From contig NZ_SSNH01000006.1 in the NCBI RefSeq assembly GCF_005877005.1, positions 1 through 64,000 of the forward strand: 64,000 bases of DNA. The letters run 5' to 3'. Origin of the DNA: Sinomonas susongensis (lineage in GTDB: Bacteria; Actinomycetota; Actinomycetes; Actinomycetales; Micrococcaceae). Position 1 is the first letter of the stretch, and each line of letters begins with the position of its first letter. Positions 39,859 through 48,086 of this stretch are shown piece by piece. Made by a program: the position numbers and the translations under genes. A model generated the notes under the pieces. It saw only the letters and a list, made by a program, of their open reading frames with translations. It did not search any database and had not been told where the DNA came from.

Positions 39859-40443
39859 ATGTTGAAAAAAGCCCTCGCAGTACTGTCCTTCGCCGTCCTG
39901 GCCTTCGTCGCTGCGCCTAGCGCTGCGAACGCGGCCGGCTACGTTCCGAACAACAACGTCACCGTGACGGGGAATGCCGTGCCCGGTGGTACCGTCACGG
40001 TCAACTTCGCTGCCGGCTCCTACGCACCCAATGAGTCGGTTGCTGTTTCCGTGAGCGGCAACACGCCTGTCACTCTCTCGGTTGTGAAGGCGGCCGTTCT
40101 CACTTCCATCACCAAGCAGGCGTCGGCAAGCGGCGCCCTGTCGGTCAACGTGACGCTTCCGACCAATGCATCGGGCACCTACACGCTGACCGCCACCGGC
40201 CTGAGCTCGGGCAACGTGGGCACGGCGTCCATCACGACCGTCCCGGCGGCTAGCGGAAGCCTGGCGAACACGGGCACGACCGCCAACACGAGCGGAAACC
40301 TCGCGAACACGGGTGGCAACCTTGCCAACACGGGCGCCACGCTTCCGATGCTCATGATCTGGATCGGCGCCGGCGCGCTCATCCTCGGCATCGCGATCGT
40401 CGGCACGCTGACGTTCGTCCGCCGTCAGCGCCGCAACGCCTAG
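39859..40443 (+). CDS. Cell-wall-anchored protein with triple LANTG sorting motif
   Basis: The 194-residue protein has a signal peptide (LKKALAVLSFAVLAFVAAPSAANA), one Ig-like beta domain (residues 28-130), and a sorting region with LANTG at 40261-40275, 40300-40314 and 40321-40335, plus a decayed TANTS between them. A hydrophobic segment (LPMLMIWIGAGALILGIAIV) and a basic tail (RRQRRNA) follow. LAxTG is the class E sortase signal, so the sortase at 18.8 kb is the likely anchoring enzyme. A strong terminator follows and the gene is probably transcribed alone. Confidence 0.88.
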   Translation: MLKKALAVLSFAVLAFVAAPSAANAAGYVPNNNVTVTGNAVPGGTVTVNFAAGSYAPNESVAVSVSGNTPVTLSVVKAAVLTSITKQASASGALSVNVTLPTNASGTYTLTATGLSSGNVGTASITTVPAASGSLANTGTTANTSGNLANTGGNLANTGATLPMLMIWIGAGALILGIAIVGTLTFVRRQRRNA

Positions 40444-40457
40444 CTCGAACGCTTTCC

Positions 40458-40490
40458 AACGGCCCGGAGCTCATTGAGCTCCGGGCCGTT
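40458..40490 (+). terminator. Strong hairpin terminator of the LANTG protein gene
   Basis: AACGGCCCGGAGCTC at 40458-40472 pairs fully with 40476-40490, with a 3-base loop. It starts 15 bases after the stop codon. Confidence 0.85.
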
Positions 40491-40623
40491 GCCTATAGTT
40501 TGAGCGCGTTGGCTCGCAGGGCGCGCTGGTATTGAAGAGCAATTGTTTTGAGGCGTGGCAGCGACGCACTTGATGGCTTTGTGACGAAGCTGTCAAAGTT
40601 GCTGCGCAGGGGGCGGGGTAACC

Positions 40624-41970
40624 ATGAAGATCAGCGTCATTGGCACGGGCTACTTGGGAGCCACGCACGCGGCCTGCTTGGCCGAGCTTGGGCACGAGGT
40701 CATAGGGCTGGACACTGACCCGCTCAAGATTGCGTCCCTCGCGGCCGGCGAACTCCCCTTCTTCGAACCCGGTCTTGCCGAACTCCTGAACCGGCACGTC
40801 GCCAGCGGGCGGCTGCGATTCACGACGTCCTACGAAGAAGTGGGCGCGTGGGCAGACGTCCACTTCCTGGGTGTCGGGACTCCCCAGCGTCAGGGCGAAG
40901 GATCCGCCGATACGGCCTTCGTCGAGGCCGCCGTGACGTCTCTGGCCGAGACGATCACGCGCGATGCCCTGATCGTGGGCAAGTCGACCGTTCCGGTCGG
41001 GACCGCCCAGCGCCTTCGCGAGCTCCTCGTCCGTCATGAGGATCCGAGCGTCAGGATCGGTCTAGCCTGGAATCCAGAGTTCTTGCGTGAAGGCTTCGCG
41101 GTCCAAGACACCCTGCGCCCCGATCGGATCATCGTGGGCGTGGACGACGCCGCTCACGCGGAAACAGTGAAGGCTGTCTACGCTGCGGCGGACGAACTCG
41201 GGATCCCCTTCATCGTGACGGACTTCGAGACGGCCGAACTCGTGAAGATGGCAGCCAACGCATTCCTCGCCACTAAGATCAGCTTCATCAACGCGTTCTC
41301 AGAGATCACAGAGGCAGTCGGCGGTGACATCCGGACCCTCGCGGAGGGACTGGGCCTCGACGAACGGATCGGCCCCAAGTTCCTCCGTGCTGGCCTCGGG
41401 TTCGGCGGCGGGTGCCTGCCGAAGGACATCAGAGCCCTTCAGGCGAGGGCAAGCGAACTCGGCCACGAGCGGAGTATGCGATTCCTCTCGGAAGTAGAGG
41501 GCATCAACCTGAGGCGCCGCGAACGGGCGGTCTTCCTCGCAACGTCGATGCTCGGCGAGCTCCGCGGGAAGAGGATCGCCGCACTCGGCGCGGCCTTCAA
41601 GCCCGACAGTGACGACGTCCGCGACTCGCCAGCACTCGACGTCGCCGTCCGGCTCTTCGACGCTGGCGCCGACGTCGCGGTCTATGATCCCAAGGCCAAC
41701 GCAAACGCCTCCCAGCGATTCCCGAGACTCGGATATGCCGACAGTCTTGCAGACGCGGTCATGGGGGCTGACCTCATACTCGTCCTCACGGAATGGGATG
41801 AGTTCAAGAGTCTGAGCCCTGACATGCTGGGCGCTCTGACCCCGGCGCGGAAGATCGTGGACGCACGGAATGTGCTCGTCGCCCATCAATGGACCGCCGC
41901 CGGTTGGGATTTCGCTGCACTCGGCCGCAAGCACGCGCCGGTTTTCGACCACGTGCCCGTGGACGCCTGA
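40624..41970 (+). CDS. ugd: UDP-glucose 6-dehydrogenase
   Basis: The 448-residue protein has the family start MKISVIGTGYLGATHAACLA. It has KSTVPVGTA, the substrate-binding NPEFLREG, and the catalytic Cys in GFGGGCLPKD, followed by FKPDSDDVRDSPALDV in the C-terminal domain. It oxidises UDP-glucose to UDP-glucuronate with NAD. With Gmd/Fcl this predicts a polymer containing glucuronic acid and fucose. GGGGCGGGG lies shortly before the ATG. The glycosyltransferase gene follows four bases after the stop. Confidence 0.93.
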   Translation: MKISVIGTGYLGATHAACLAELGHEVIGLDTDPLKIASLAAGELPFFEPGLAELLNRHVASGRLRFTTSYEEVGAWADVHFLGVGTPQRQGEGSADTAFVEAAVTSLAETITRDALIVGKSTVPVGTAQRLRELLVRHEDPSVRIGLAWNPEFLREGFAVQDTLRPDRIIVGVDDAAHAETVKAVYAAADELGIPFIVTDFETAELVKMAANAFLATKISFINAFSEITEAVGGDIRTLAEGLGLDERIGPKFLRAGLGFGGGCLPKDIRALQARASELGHERSMRFLSEVEGINLRRRERAVFLATSMLGELRGKRIAALGAAFKPDSDDVRDSPALDVAVRLFDAGADVAVYDPKANANASQRFPRLGYADSLADAVMGADLILVLTEWDEFKSLSPDMLGALTPARKIVDARNVLVAHQWTAAGWDFAALGRKHAPVFDHVPVDA

Positions 41971-41974
41971 CTCC

Positions 41975-43120
41975 ATGGGCTCTACCGACACCGGACGTCT
42001 CAGGAAAGTCGCCATCGTTCAGCCCTACGTCCCCACCTATCGCGTCGCGTTCTTCGAGGGGCTGCGCGCTCGGCTCGCTGAGCAGGGAGTCGATCTCATC
42101 GTCGTCGCCGACGATCCGGACGGCGCCCAGTCAGGGCGGAACGACGCAGCCGACCTTCCCTGGGTCGAGCACTTCAGCCAACGGCGGATCCGTGTAGGGA
42201 GTCGAACTGTTCGCCTGGGGACGGCCTACCGCTTCTGGAAGCGGTGCGACGCCGTCGTCGTCGGCCACCTCGGCTCGTCACTCGATACAAATCTCGCGCT
42301 CGCACTCTCGTCGCTCCGGGGACCCAAAGTCGGGGTCTGGGGTCACATCGGCTCCTACGTCCGCGACGCCAATCCAGTGGACGCCTGGGTGGAACGATGG
42401 CAGGTCCGCAGAGCGGGCCACGTGTTCGCCTACACGCCAGGCGGGGCTCGCCTCGCCGTCGAACTCGGTGCCGATCCCAGCAGGGTGACTACGGTCATGA
42501 ACACGATCGACACGGCGGTGCTTGAGGGGGCTGTGGAAAGCGTCGATGACCGTCAGGCCCGGGAACTCCTCGCCGCAGCAGGGCCAATCGACCGCCGAAG
42601 GACGTTCGCCTTCATCGGAGGCCTCGACGCGAGCAAGCGGATCGGATTCCTTGCCGAGGCCTTGGACAGGATCTGGGACGAGGACCAGACGGTTCGGGTC
42701 CTCGTGGCGGGGCGAGGCGAAGAGGAATCACTTCTCGGGAGTGCAGTAGACAGAGGTCAAGCTGTGCTCCTCGGCTACGCCGACGCTTGGATCAAGGCCG
42801 CCCTTGGTCGCGCAACCCGCGCCATTCTCATGCCGGGCAGAATCGGCCTCATCGCCGTCGACGCGTTGGCGCTCGGGCTGCCTGTCCTCTCGACGTCCTG
42901 GCCGTACCACGCCCCGGAATCGGAGTACCTCACCCCGGGGGAGTCCCTGCTGCAGAGTGACGACTCGCCTGAGGCGTACGCCCGTCTGGTCCTCGACGAG
43001 GTGCGAACAGCGCCGCGGACTCTCCCACGGGGATATCCGACGCTGGATGGGATGATCGAGAACTTCTCGGCTGGAGTGCTCAGACTGCTGGACGGCGAGC
43101 CGGGCAGCTCGGCCGCGTAG
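41975..43120 (+). CDS. Glycosyltransferase (GT-B, family 4-like)
   Basis: The 381-residue product starts KVAIVQPYVPTYRVAFFEGL, typical of GT4-like N-termini that take a nucleotide sugar. The C-terminal domain has RTFAFIGGLDASKRIGFLAE and MPGRIGLIAVDALALGLPVL, in the place of the usual E-x7-E; here the first acid is replaced by Gly-Arg, so the motif is atypical. It is cotranscribed with ugd and could be a glucuronosyltransferase, but that is inference from position. Confidence 0.78.
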   Translation: MGSTDTGRLRKVAIVQPYVPTYRVAFFEGLRARLAEQGVDLIVVADDPDGAQSGRNDAADLPWVEHFSQRRIRVGSRTVRLGTAYRFWKRCDAVVVGHLGSSLDTNLALALSSLRGPKVGVWGHIGSYVRDANPVDAWVERWQVRRAGHVFAYTPGGARLAVELGADPSRVTTVMNTIDTAVLEGAVESVDDRQARELLAAAGPIDRRRTFAFIGGLDASKRIGFLAEALDRIWDEDQTVRVLVAGRGEEESLLGSAVDRGQAVLLGYADAWIKAALGRATRAILMPGRIGLIAVDALALGLPVLSTSWPYHAPESEYLTPGESLLQSDDSPEAYARLVLDEVRTAPRTLPRGYPTLDGMIENFSAGVLRLLDGEPGSSAA

Positions 43121-43312
43121 GCCGAGACGAGAGTCGAAGGCACCGGCAACCGCCCACTTTTCGAGTATCCGCCCGTGCCCGATGCCCCTCTGCTGAGTAC
43201 CCGCGACAGCCCTGCCTGAGTGGACCCCCGGGCGAGGACGCGTAGCCGCCACTCGGGACACAGCGAGCAGTCTCGTCTGTACTGGTGTGTGAGCCCATCG
43301 CAGGAGGAAGAC

Positions 43313-44131
43313 ATGCTCCACATCAGCGCCGCGCCCCGCTGGAAGGTCCAGCTGCTGCGGCAATGGGAACTCCTGCGTGACGGGACGCAGGTACCCGTCG
43401 GCACGTTCGGAAGGCGAGTCATCGCCGGCGTGACCCTGGCCGGTCCGGCCTCCGTCGAGGCGATCGCCGAACTGCTCCTGCCTGGGCGGCCCGTGGACGA
43501 ATCGGCCGAAAGGCTCAGGGCAGAGGTCCACGCGCTCAGGGATCGGATGCCGGGCCTCATTGACGACAACCTCGGCCGGTTGGCCCTCGCTCCCGAGGTC
43601 TGGGTGGACCTCGCGGAGCTTCTGCACACGGCGTACAGCCAGGCTGCCATCGTCCCGGCAGGTTCTGAACTCATCGGAGAGCTCAGGGACGCCGAGCTCC
43701 TTCCCGGCTGGGTCGAGGACTGGGCCCTGTACTACCGGGAATGCGTGCGCCTCTTCCGCTTCGCCACCCTCGAGGCGATCGCCCGATACAGCCTCAGGCT
43801 CGACGACCCGGGGACGGCCGCCGCAGCCGCTCGCAGCTCGTCAGCCCTCGAACCCCTTCGCGAGTCCTCGCACACACTGTTGATCCGGGCCCTCGTGCTC
43901 GCCGGCCACCTGCGGGAGGCCTTCTTCGTCCACGAGGACTTCCGCCACCGACTGTTGGAACAGACCGGCACCGAGCCGAGCCCGGCCCTCACGTACGCCC
44001 TCGGGCTGGCAGCGTCCACCGCACACACTCCCGCGCGATCGATTGGAGCTGGCGCTGCCGCAACAGAAGCGGCGCGTCCAGATGATGAAGCGGCGCACCC
44101 GCAGAAGGAGGCAGTTGAGAATGGCCCTTGA
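43313..44131 (+). CDS. SARP-like regulator with BTAD domain
   Basis: The 272-residue protein has an N-terminal winged-helix-like part (residues 1-95, PRWKVQLLRQWELLRDGTQV to GLIDDNLGRLALAPE) and a C-terminal bacterial transcriptional activation domain with tandem helical repeats (residues 105-245). There is no NTPase domain, so it is a short SARP type. Such regulators often activate secondary-metabolite or surface-polymer genes; its target could be the nearby polysaccharide genes. The ATG at 43313 has GGAGGAA five bases upstream, which decides the start. Confidence 0.8.
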   Translation: MLHISAAPRWKVQLLRQWELLRDGTQVPVGTFGRRVIAGVTLAGPASVEAIAELLLPGRPVDESAERLRAEVHALRDRMPGLIDDNLGRLALAPEVWVDLAELLHTAYSQAAIVPAGSELIGELRDAELLPGWVEDWALYYRECVRLFRFATLEAIARYSLRLDDPGTAAAAARSSSALEPLRESSHTLLIRALVLAGHLREAFFVHEDFRHRLLEQTGTEPSPALTYALGLAASTAHTPARSIGAGAAATEAARPDDEAAHPQKEAVENGP

Positions 44132-44164
44132 TTGCAGACCGGCAACCAGACCCAGGACGACCCG

Positions 44165-44338
44165 ATGAGCGGCCTGGGAGAAGCGCACGAAGCCGGTCCC
44201 GGCTCCCGGCACGGTGGGCGCAGGTCGGCGTGGTGGACGGGATGCCTGAGATTCTTCCGCCGCTGGAGTCATCACCCGCGCCACTCCGCCGGAATCGACC
44301 CCATGCTCGCCGACGACCTGGGCCCGAAGGGCGAATGA
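44165..44338 (+). CDS. Small hypothetical protein after the BTAD regulator
   Basis: A 57-codon frame follows the regulator. The product is basic and Trp/His-rich in the middle (SAWWTGCLRFFRRWSHH). GC-rich third codon positions support coding, and AGGACGA lies before the ATG at 44165. An in-frame TTG at 44132, directly after the regulator stop, is possible. No family was recognised. Confidence 0.45.
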   Translation: MSGLGEAHEAGPGSRHGGRRSAWWTGCLRFFRRWSHHPRHSAGIDPMLADDLGPKGE

Positions 44339-44365
44339 AGCGCTGACGGTTTCAAGGGGGAAACC

Positions 44366-44644
44366 ATGGACGAAGCGATGAGACAGAGCCTCGCGAGGCA
44401 GATCACCGGCCTCCCCGAGCCGAAGCAGCCGGAAGGCCAGTTCCCCAGGATGGTCAGGGCGCTCGCCGACTTCAGTGAACTGCGCGGCCGTGCACCGGCG
44501 CACAACGCGCAGGACCCGTCCGAGGCCTGGCTCGGCTCATGGCTGGAAACGCAGAGGGCAGCCGAGCGCAGCGGGGACCTGCCCCGAGTCCGCAGCGACC
44601 TGCTCAAAGACCTCCTCGGGCCAGACTGGGCCCACCGGGCCTGA
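44366..44644 (+). CDS. Small protein resembling a stand-alone helicase-associated (HA) domain
   Basis: The 92-residue product has GSWLETQRAAERSGDLPRVR followed by SDLLKDLLGPDW. This pattern of a W-x3-QR...G-L-x3-R...LL-x4-PDW is that of helicase-associated domains, which are normally repeated at the C-terminus of large helicases. Here it stands alone. A clear ribosome site, GGGGGAAA, precedes the ATG. The stop TGA lies inside a 9-bp GGGCCCACC repeat array. The family link is inference from the motif. Confidence 0.6.
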   Translation: MDEAMRQSLARQITGLPEPKQPEGQFPRMVRALADFSELRGRAPAHNAQDPSEAWLGSWLETQRAAERSGDLPRVRSDLLKDLLGPDWAHRA

Positions 44645-44681
44645 CTGGGCCCACCGGGCCCACCGGGCCCACCGGGCCTGA
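44628..44681. repeat. Array of a 9-bp GC-rich repeat (GGGCCCACC)
   Basis: Units of GGGCCCACC lie at 44628-44636, 44647-44655, 44656-44664 and 44665-44673, with variant GGGCCTGA units at 44637 and 44674. The stop codon of the small protein gene is inside the first variant unit, so repeat changes would alter its C-terminus. Confidence 0.8.
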
Positions 44682-44895
44682 AGGACTCGACTCAGCTGAG
44701 CTGTCGCGACCGAGCCGGCACGTCGATGAGGGCCCCCATAGTCCCAGTGATTCAGAGGCCCTCATTCGATATTCAGTTTGTATTCGGCTATTCAGTTGAG
44801 TTTGCCCCCGCCCAGCCGGGAACGTACTTCTACGCTCCCATCGGAAGGGGGGACAGCCAACACTTGGCCGGTACTCGAATCCGCCCGAGTACCAC

Positions 44896-46100
44896 TTAAT
44901 TTGCGGCCGAAGCCGCCCGGTGCACGGCCAGGACCGTGACGTCGTCCTCAGCGGACGCCTCCGTGATGAGAGCCGTGACGGCGTCGACTATCGAACTCGG
45001 GTCACGATGCTGTGCGACGAGCTCCGCGATTTCCTCGAAGGCCTCGAGGGTCCCACCGTGGAGGTCGAGGAGGCCGTCGGTGAAGGAGACGAGGGTGTCG
45101 CCCGGTTCGAGCGTGGCGCGCTCGTTGTTCCGAGACGTCGAGAAGTTGAGGCCGAGCGGCAGGCCCGATCCGCGGAGCTGCTCGCGGGTCCCGTCCGCTC
45201 GGACCACCAGGTTCAGTCCATGACCGGCGTCGGCGAAGGTGAGGGCGCCGGTTTCCACCTCGAGGCGCGCGTGGAAGACAGTGACGAAGATTCCCGTGGC
45301 CTCGAGGTCCCTGTCGACGACCCTGCCTGCGCCCGCGAGCTGCTCGGCGGGGGAAGCGGGCTCCTGCGCGTTGAGGGCGGCCCGGACTGTCGCCGCCATG
45401 AGGGCGGCGCCGGCGCCCTTGCCCATGACGTCTGCGACCGTCAGCTCGACGGCGTCTCCGATGCGCCTCCACGAGTAGAAGTCGCCTCCGAGGCTCTTGA
45501 AGGGAGCGCTTGTTGCTGCGATGGCGTAGGCCGGGGCGGCAGGAGGGCCTGCTGGATGGTGACCGCCTGCTCGATCTCGCGCGAGTCCAACAGCTCCCGC
45601 TCTGCCCACACGCCCATCTCGTCGAAGCGGCGAAGGGCGTCGCCCAGGAGTTCGCGAGGGCGGTCGTCGTAGAGGCAGAGAGTGCCGACCGGCAGCCCGT
45701 CAACATGAAGCGGACGCCCAGCATAGAAGCGGACCCCGCGCCCGCCCGCGACGTCCGGCTTGTGCGCGAACCGGGCGTCGGCCGCCGTGTCGGGGGAGAC
45801 CGTGAGCTCGTCCGCGCTGATCGTGACGTCGCAGAACGTGTCAGCCCTGTTCCGCACAGCCGTGCCGGGGAACTGGGGCGACTTCGTATAGAGGTAACGG
45901 TCGTCCAGCAGGTTGACCGCGGCCACGGGGACCTCGAACAGCTCCTGCGCCGCCCGGGTGATCCGGTCGAAGCGTTCTTCGGAGCCGGTGCCCACCAAGT
46001 TCAGCGAGGCCAGGGCGGAGAGGCGATCACCGCCGTCGTCCTCGCCGTCGCCTGCAGCAGTGCTGTCCAACCATTTCCCCTCTCTGGAAAACCGAGACAA
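44896..46100 (-). pseudogene. GAF-SpoIIE (PP2C-like) serine phosphatase, frameshifted
   Basis: Two overlapping frames together make one GAF-PP2C protein. The first (start TTG at 46100) has the GAF domain with VPVAAVNLLDDRYLYTKSPQ and GTLCLYDDRPREL and leads to QAVTIQQALLPP. The second resumes with PAYAIAATSAPFKSLGGDFY and has DVMGKGAGAALMAATVRAAL, ADAGHGLNLV, FTDGLLDL and EDDVTVLAV, the complete metal-binding set of SpoIIE phosphatases. They fall out of frame by one base near 45531-45540, in GCCGCCCCGG on the coding strand. Either a real inactivating frameshift or a sequencing error; such enzymes act in anti-sigma regulation. Confidence 0.85.
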
Positions 46101-46184
46101 CGGTAGCGGCTCTTCCCTGCACCTGCATACCCGCGCGTCGAGGTGTCCACCGAACGGCCTCGCCGTTCGCGGTCATCGGACGAC

Positions 46185-46218
46185 GGCGGCCCCAAGCCTC
46201 TGCTGGATTGGGGCCGCC
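46185..46218 (-). terminator. Hairpin terminator after alcohol dehydrogenase gene
   Basis: GGCGGCCCCAA at 46185-46195 pairs with TTGGGGCCGCC at 46208-46218, with a 12-base loop, in the gap downstream of the dehydrogenase gene that ends at 46260. Confidence 0.7.
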
Positions 46219-46259
46219 ATTCCTCCTGATTTCCAGAGTGAATCAATTCCCGGAGCGGA

Positions 46260-47303
46260 TCAGGCGAAGGTTGCCGCGTCGATGACGAACCGGTAGCGGA
46301 CGTCGGAGGAGAGGACGCGCTTCCAGGCCTCGTTGATGTAGGAGGCATCGATGAGCTCGGTGTCCGGGACGATGCCGTGCTCTGCGCAGAAGTCGAGCAT
46401 CTCCTGGGTCTCGCGGATTCCTCCGATGCTGGAGCCGGCAAAGGACCGGCGGTTGCGGAAGAGTGTGAAGACCGTGAGGGGAAGGGGCTCGGCGGGGGCG
46501 CCCACGTTGACCATCGTGCCGTTCCTGCGCAGGAGCCCCAGGTAGGCGCCGAGGTCGATCGGTGCGGACACGGTGTTGACGATCAGGTCGAAGATGTTCC
46601 TGAGCTCCTCGAACGTCTTGGCGTCCTCCGTCGCGAAGTAATGGTCGGCGCCGAGGCGCAGGCCGTCGTCCTTCTTCGACAGGCTCCGGGAGAGCACCGT
46701 CACCTCGGCACCCATCGCGTGGGCGAGCTTGACGGCCATGTGCCCGAGCCCGCCCATTCCGACGACGGCGACCCTCTTGCCCGGCCCGGCCTCCCAGTGC
46801 CGCAGGGGGGAGTAGGTCGTGATTCCGGCGCAGAGGAGCGGGGCGGCCGCAGCGAAGTCGAGCGCTTCGGGCACACGGAGGACGAAGTCCTCGTCGACCA
46901 CTACGTGGGTCGAATAGCCGCCCTGGGTGATGGTGCCGTCCCGATCGACGCTGCCGTACGTGCCGACATTGCCGTTGAGGCAGTACTGCTCCTCGCCGGC
47001 CAGGCAGTTCTCGCATTCACGGCACGAGTTGACCAGGCAGCCGACGCCGACCCGGTCGCCGACGGCGTGCTTTGTCACTTCGGAGCCGACCTCGGCCACG
47101 AGTCCGACGATCTCGTGCCCGACGACGAGCGGGTGCTTGATCGGGCCCCACTCCTCGCGGACGGTGTGGATGTCGGAGTGGCAGATGCCGGCGTACTTGA
47201 TCTCGATGAGCACATCTTTCGGGCCCACGTCCCGTCGGGTGATCCTCACCGGCTCGAGCGGGGCGTCGGAAGAAGGGGCGGCATAGGCATTGACGGTGAG
47301 CAA
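46260..47303 (-). CDS. Zinc-dependent NAD(P) alcohol dehydrogenase (YahK/AdhC-like)
   Basis: The 347-residue enzyme has the catalytic zinc site in [10 protein letters not shown] and GHEIVG, and the structural zinc cysteines in [15 protein letters not shown]. The Rossmann motif is [12 protein letters not shown]. It fits the cinnamyl/YahK group of NADP-dependent aldehyde reductases. The TTG at 47303 is the start, with GGAG six bases upstream; the longer frame contains non-conserved residues. It is divergent from a TetR regulator whose operator lies between them, so it is the probable target. Confidence 0.9.
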   Translation of the reverse strand: MLTVNAYAAPSSDAPLEPVRITRRDVGPKDVLIEIKYAGICHSDIHTVREEWGPIKHPLVVGHEIVGLVAEVGSEVTKHAVGDRVGVGCLVNSCRECENCLAGEEQYCLNGNVGTYGSVDRDGTITQGGYSTHVVVDEDFVLRVPEALDFAAAAPLLCAGITTYSPLRHWEAGPGKRVAVVGMGGLGHMAVKLAHAMGAEVTVLSRSLSKKDDGLRLGADHYFATEDAKTFEELRNIFDLIVNTVSAPIDLGAYLGLLRRNGTMVNVGAPAEPLPLTVFTLFRNRRSFAGSSIGGIRETQEMLDFCAEHGIVPDTELIDASYINEAWKRVLSSDVRYRFVIDAATFA

Positions 47304-47426
47304 GGGGTTCTCCTCGGGTCGTTGGTGTTGCTTGCACGACGGAAGCCACCGTAGACCTACCCAGACGAGCACTCCTTAAGCGCCGTGCCCGGGCTGGATG
47401 CAAGAAACGGGATTCCAAATGGGTAG

Positions 47427-47440
47427 ACAGACCGGTCTGT
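47427..47440. promoter_or_regulatory. TetR-type operator
   Basis: The perfect 14-bp palindrome ACAGACCGGTCTGT lies 16 bases before the regulator's GTG start and between the divergent genes. ACCGGT-centred palindromes are common TetR operators; control of both genes is inferred. Confidence 0.75.
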
Positions 47441-47456
47441 ATCGTACGATGGCGAC

Positions 47457-48041
47457 GTGGAGGCCGTGCAGAGGGACAAGGACCGGCCGGGTGTCCGGGA
47501 ACGGGTTCTCGCGGCGGCCTTCGAGCTGTACGCGACCAAAGGCGTCCGGGACACAGGGGTCGAGGAACTGCTGGCCCGGTCGGACGTCGCCAAGGCCAGC
47601 TTCTACCGGCACTTCGCCTCGAAGGACGAGCTGGGACTGGCCTATCTGGAACGCCTCTACCAGGAGCGCCGTGAGGAGCTGGCGGCGGCGGTGCGCGCGG
47701 CGGGAGAGGGACCGGCCGGCCTGCTCGGCGTCTTCGACGTCTACGCGGAGCTGTTCCGCGCCAAGGTTCCGGAGGCGCGATCCTTCATCCACGTGCTCAT
47801 GGAGTTGGGGCCGGAGCACCGGCTGGGGAAGGCGTGCATCCACTACTCCGCCCTGCTCCGGGCGGACCTCGCACGCTCCGCAGCCGAGCGGGGGATCCCC
47901 GAACCTGACGAATTCGCGGCGGAGATCCAGACCCTCATCAAGGGAGCCATCGTCTCCGCCGCAGAGGGGGACGAGGCTGCGGCCGAGCTGGGGCGGCGGC
48001 TCGGGAAGCTCGTCGTGGAGGCACATCTGCGCATGGCGTAG
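47457..48041 (+). CDS. TetR/AcrR-family transcriptional regulator
   Basis: The 194-residue protein has a typical TetR DNA-binding domain at residues 13-60 (RERVLAAAFELYATKGVRDT, then LARSDVAKASFYRHFASKDEL). The C-terminal helical ligand domain ends with LIKGAIVSAAEG. The start is GTG at 47457. It is divergent to the zinc alcohol dehydrogenase, with a perfect palindrome between them, so it likely represses itself and that gene until an aldehyde or other small ligand binds. Confidence 0.9.
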   Translation: MEAVQRDKDRPGVRERVLAAAFELYATKGVRDTGVEELLARSDVAKASFYRHFASKDELGLAYLERLYQERREELAAAVRAAGEGPAGLLGVFDVYAELFRAKVPEARSFIHVLMELGPEHRLGKACIHYSALLRADLARSAAERGIPEPDEFAAEIQTLIKGAIVSAAEGDEAAAELGRRLGKLVVEAHLRMA

Positions 48042-48086
48042 TGCGTGCTTCGGCACCCCGGGGACCCAGCGCTCCGGGGGTCCCGC

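Noticed and set aside
44539-44799. Frame encoding a collagen-like GPTGPTGPTGPEG stretch
   Set aside because: It results from reading the 9-bp repeat array in another frame; there is no signal peptide or good start, and the frame overlaps the better supported small gene.
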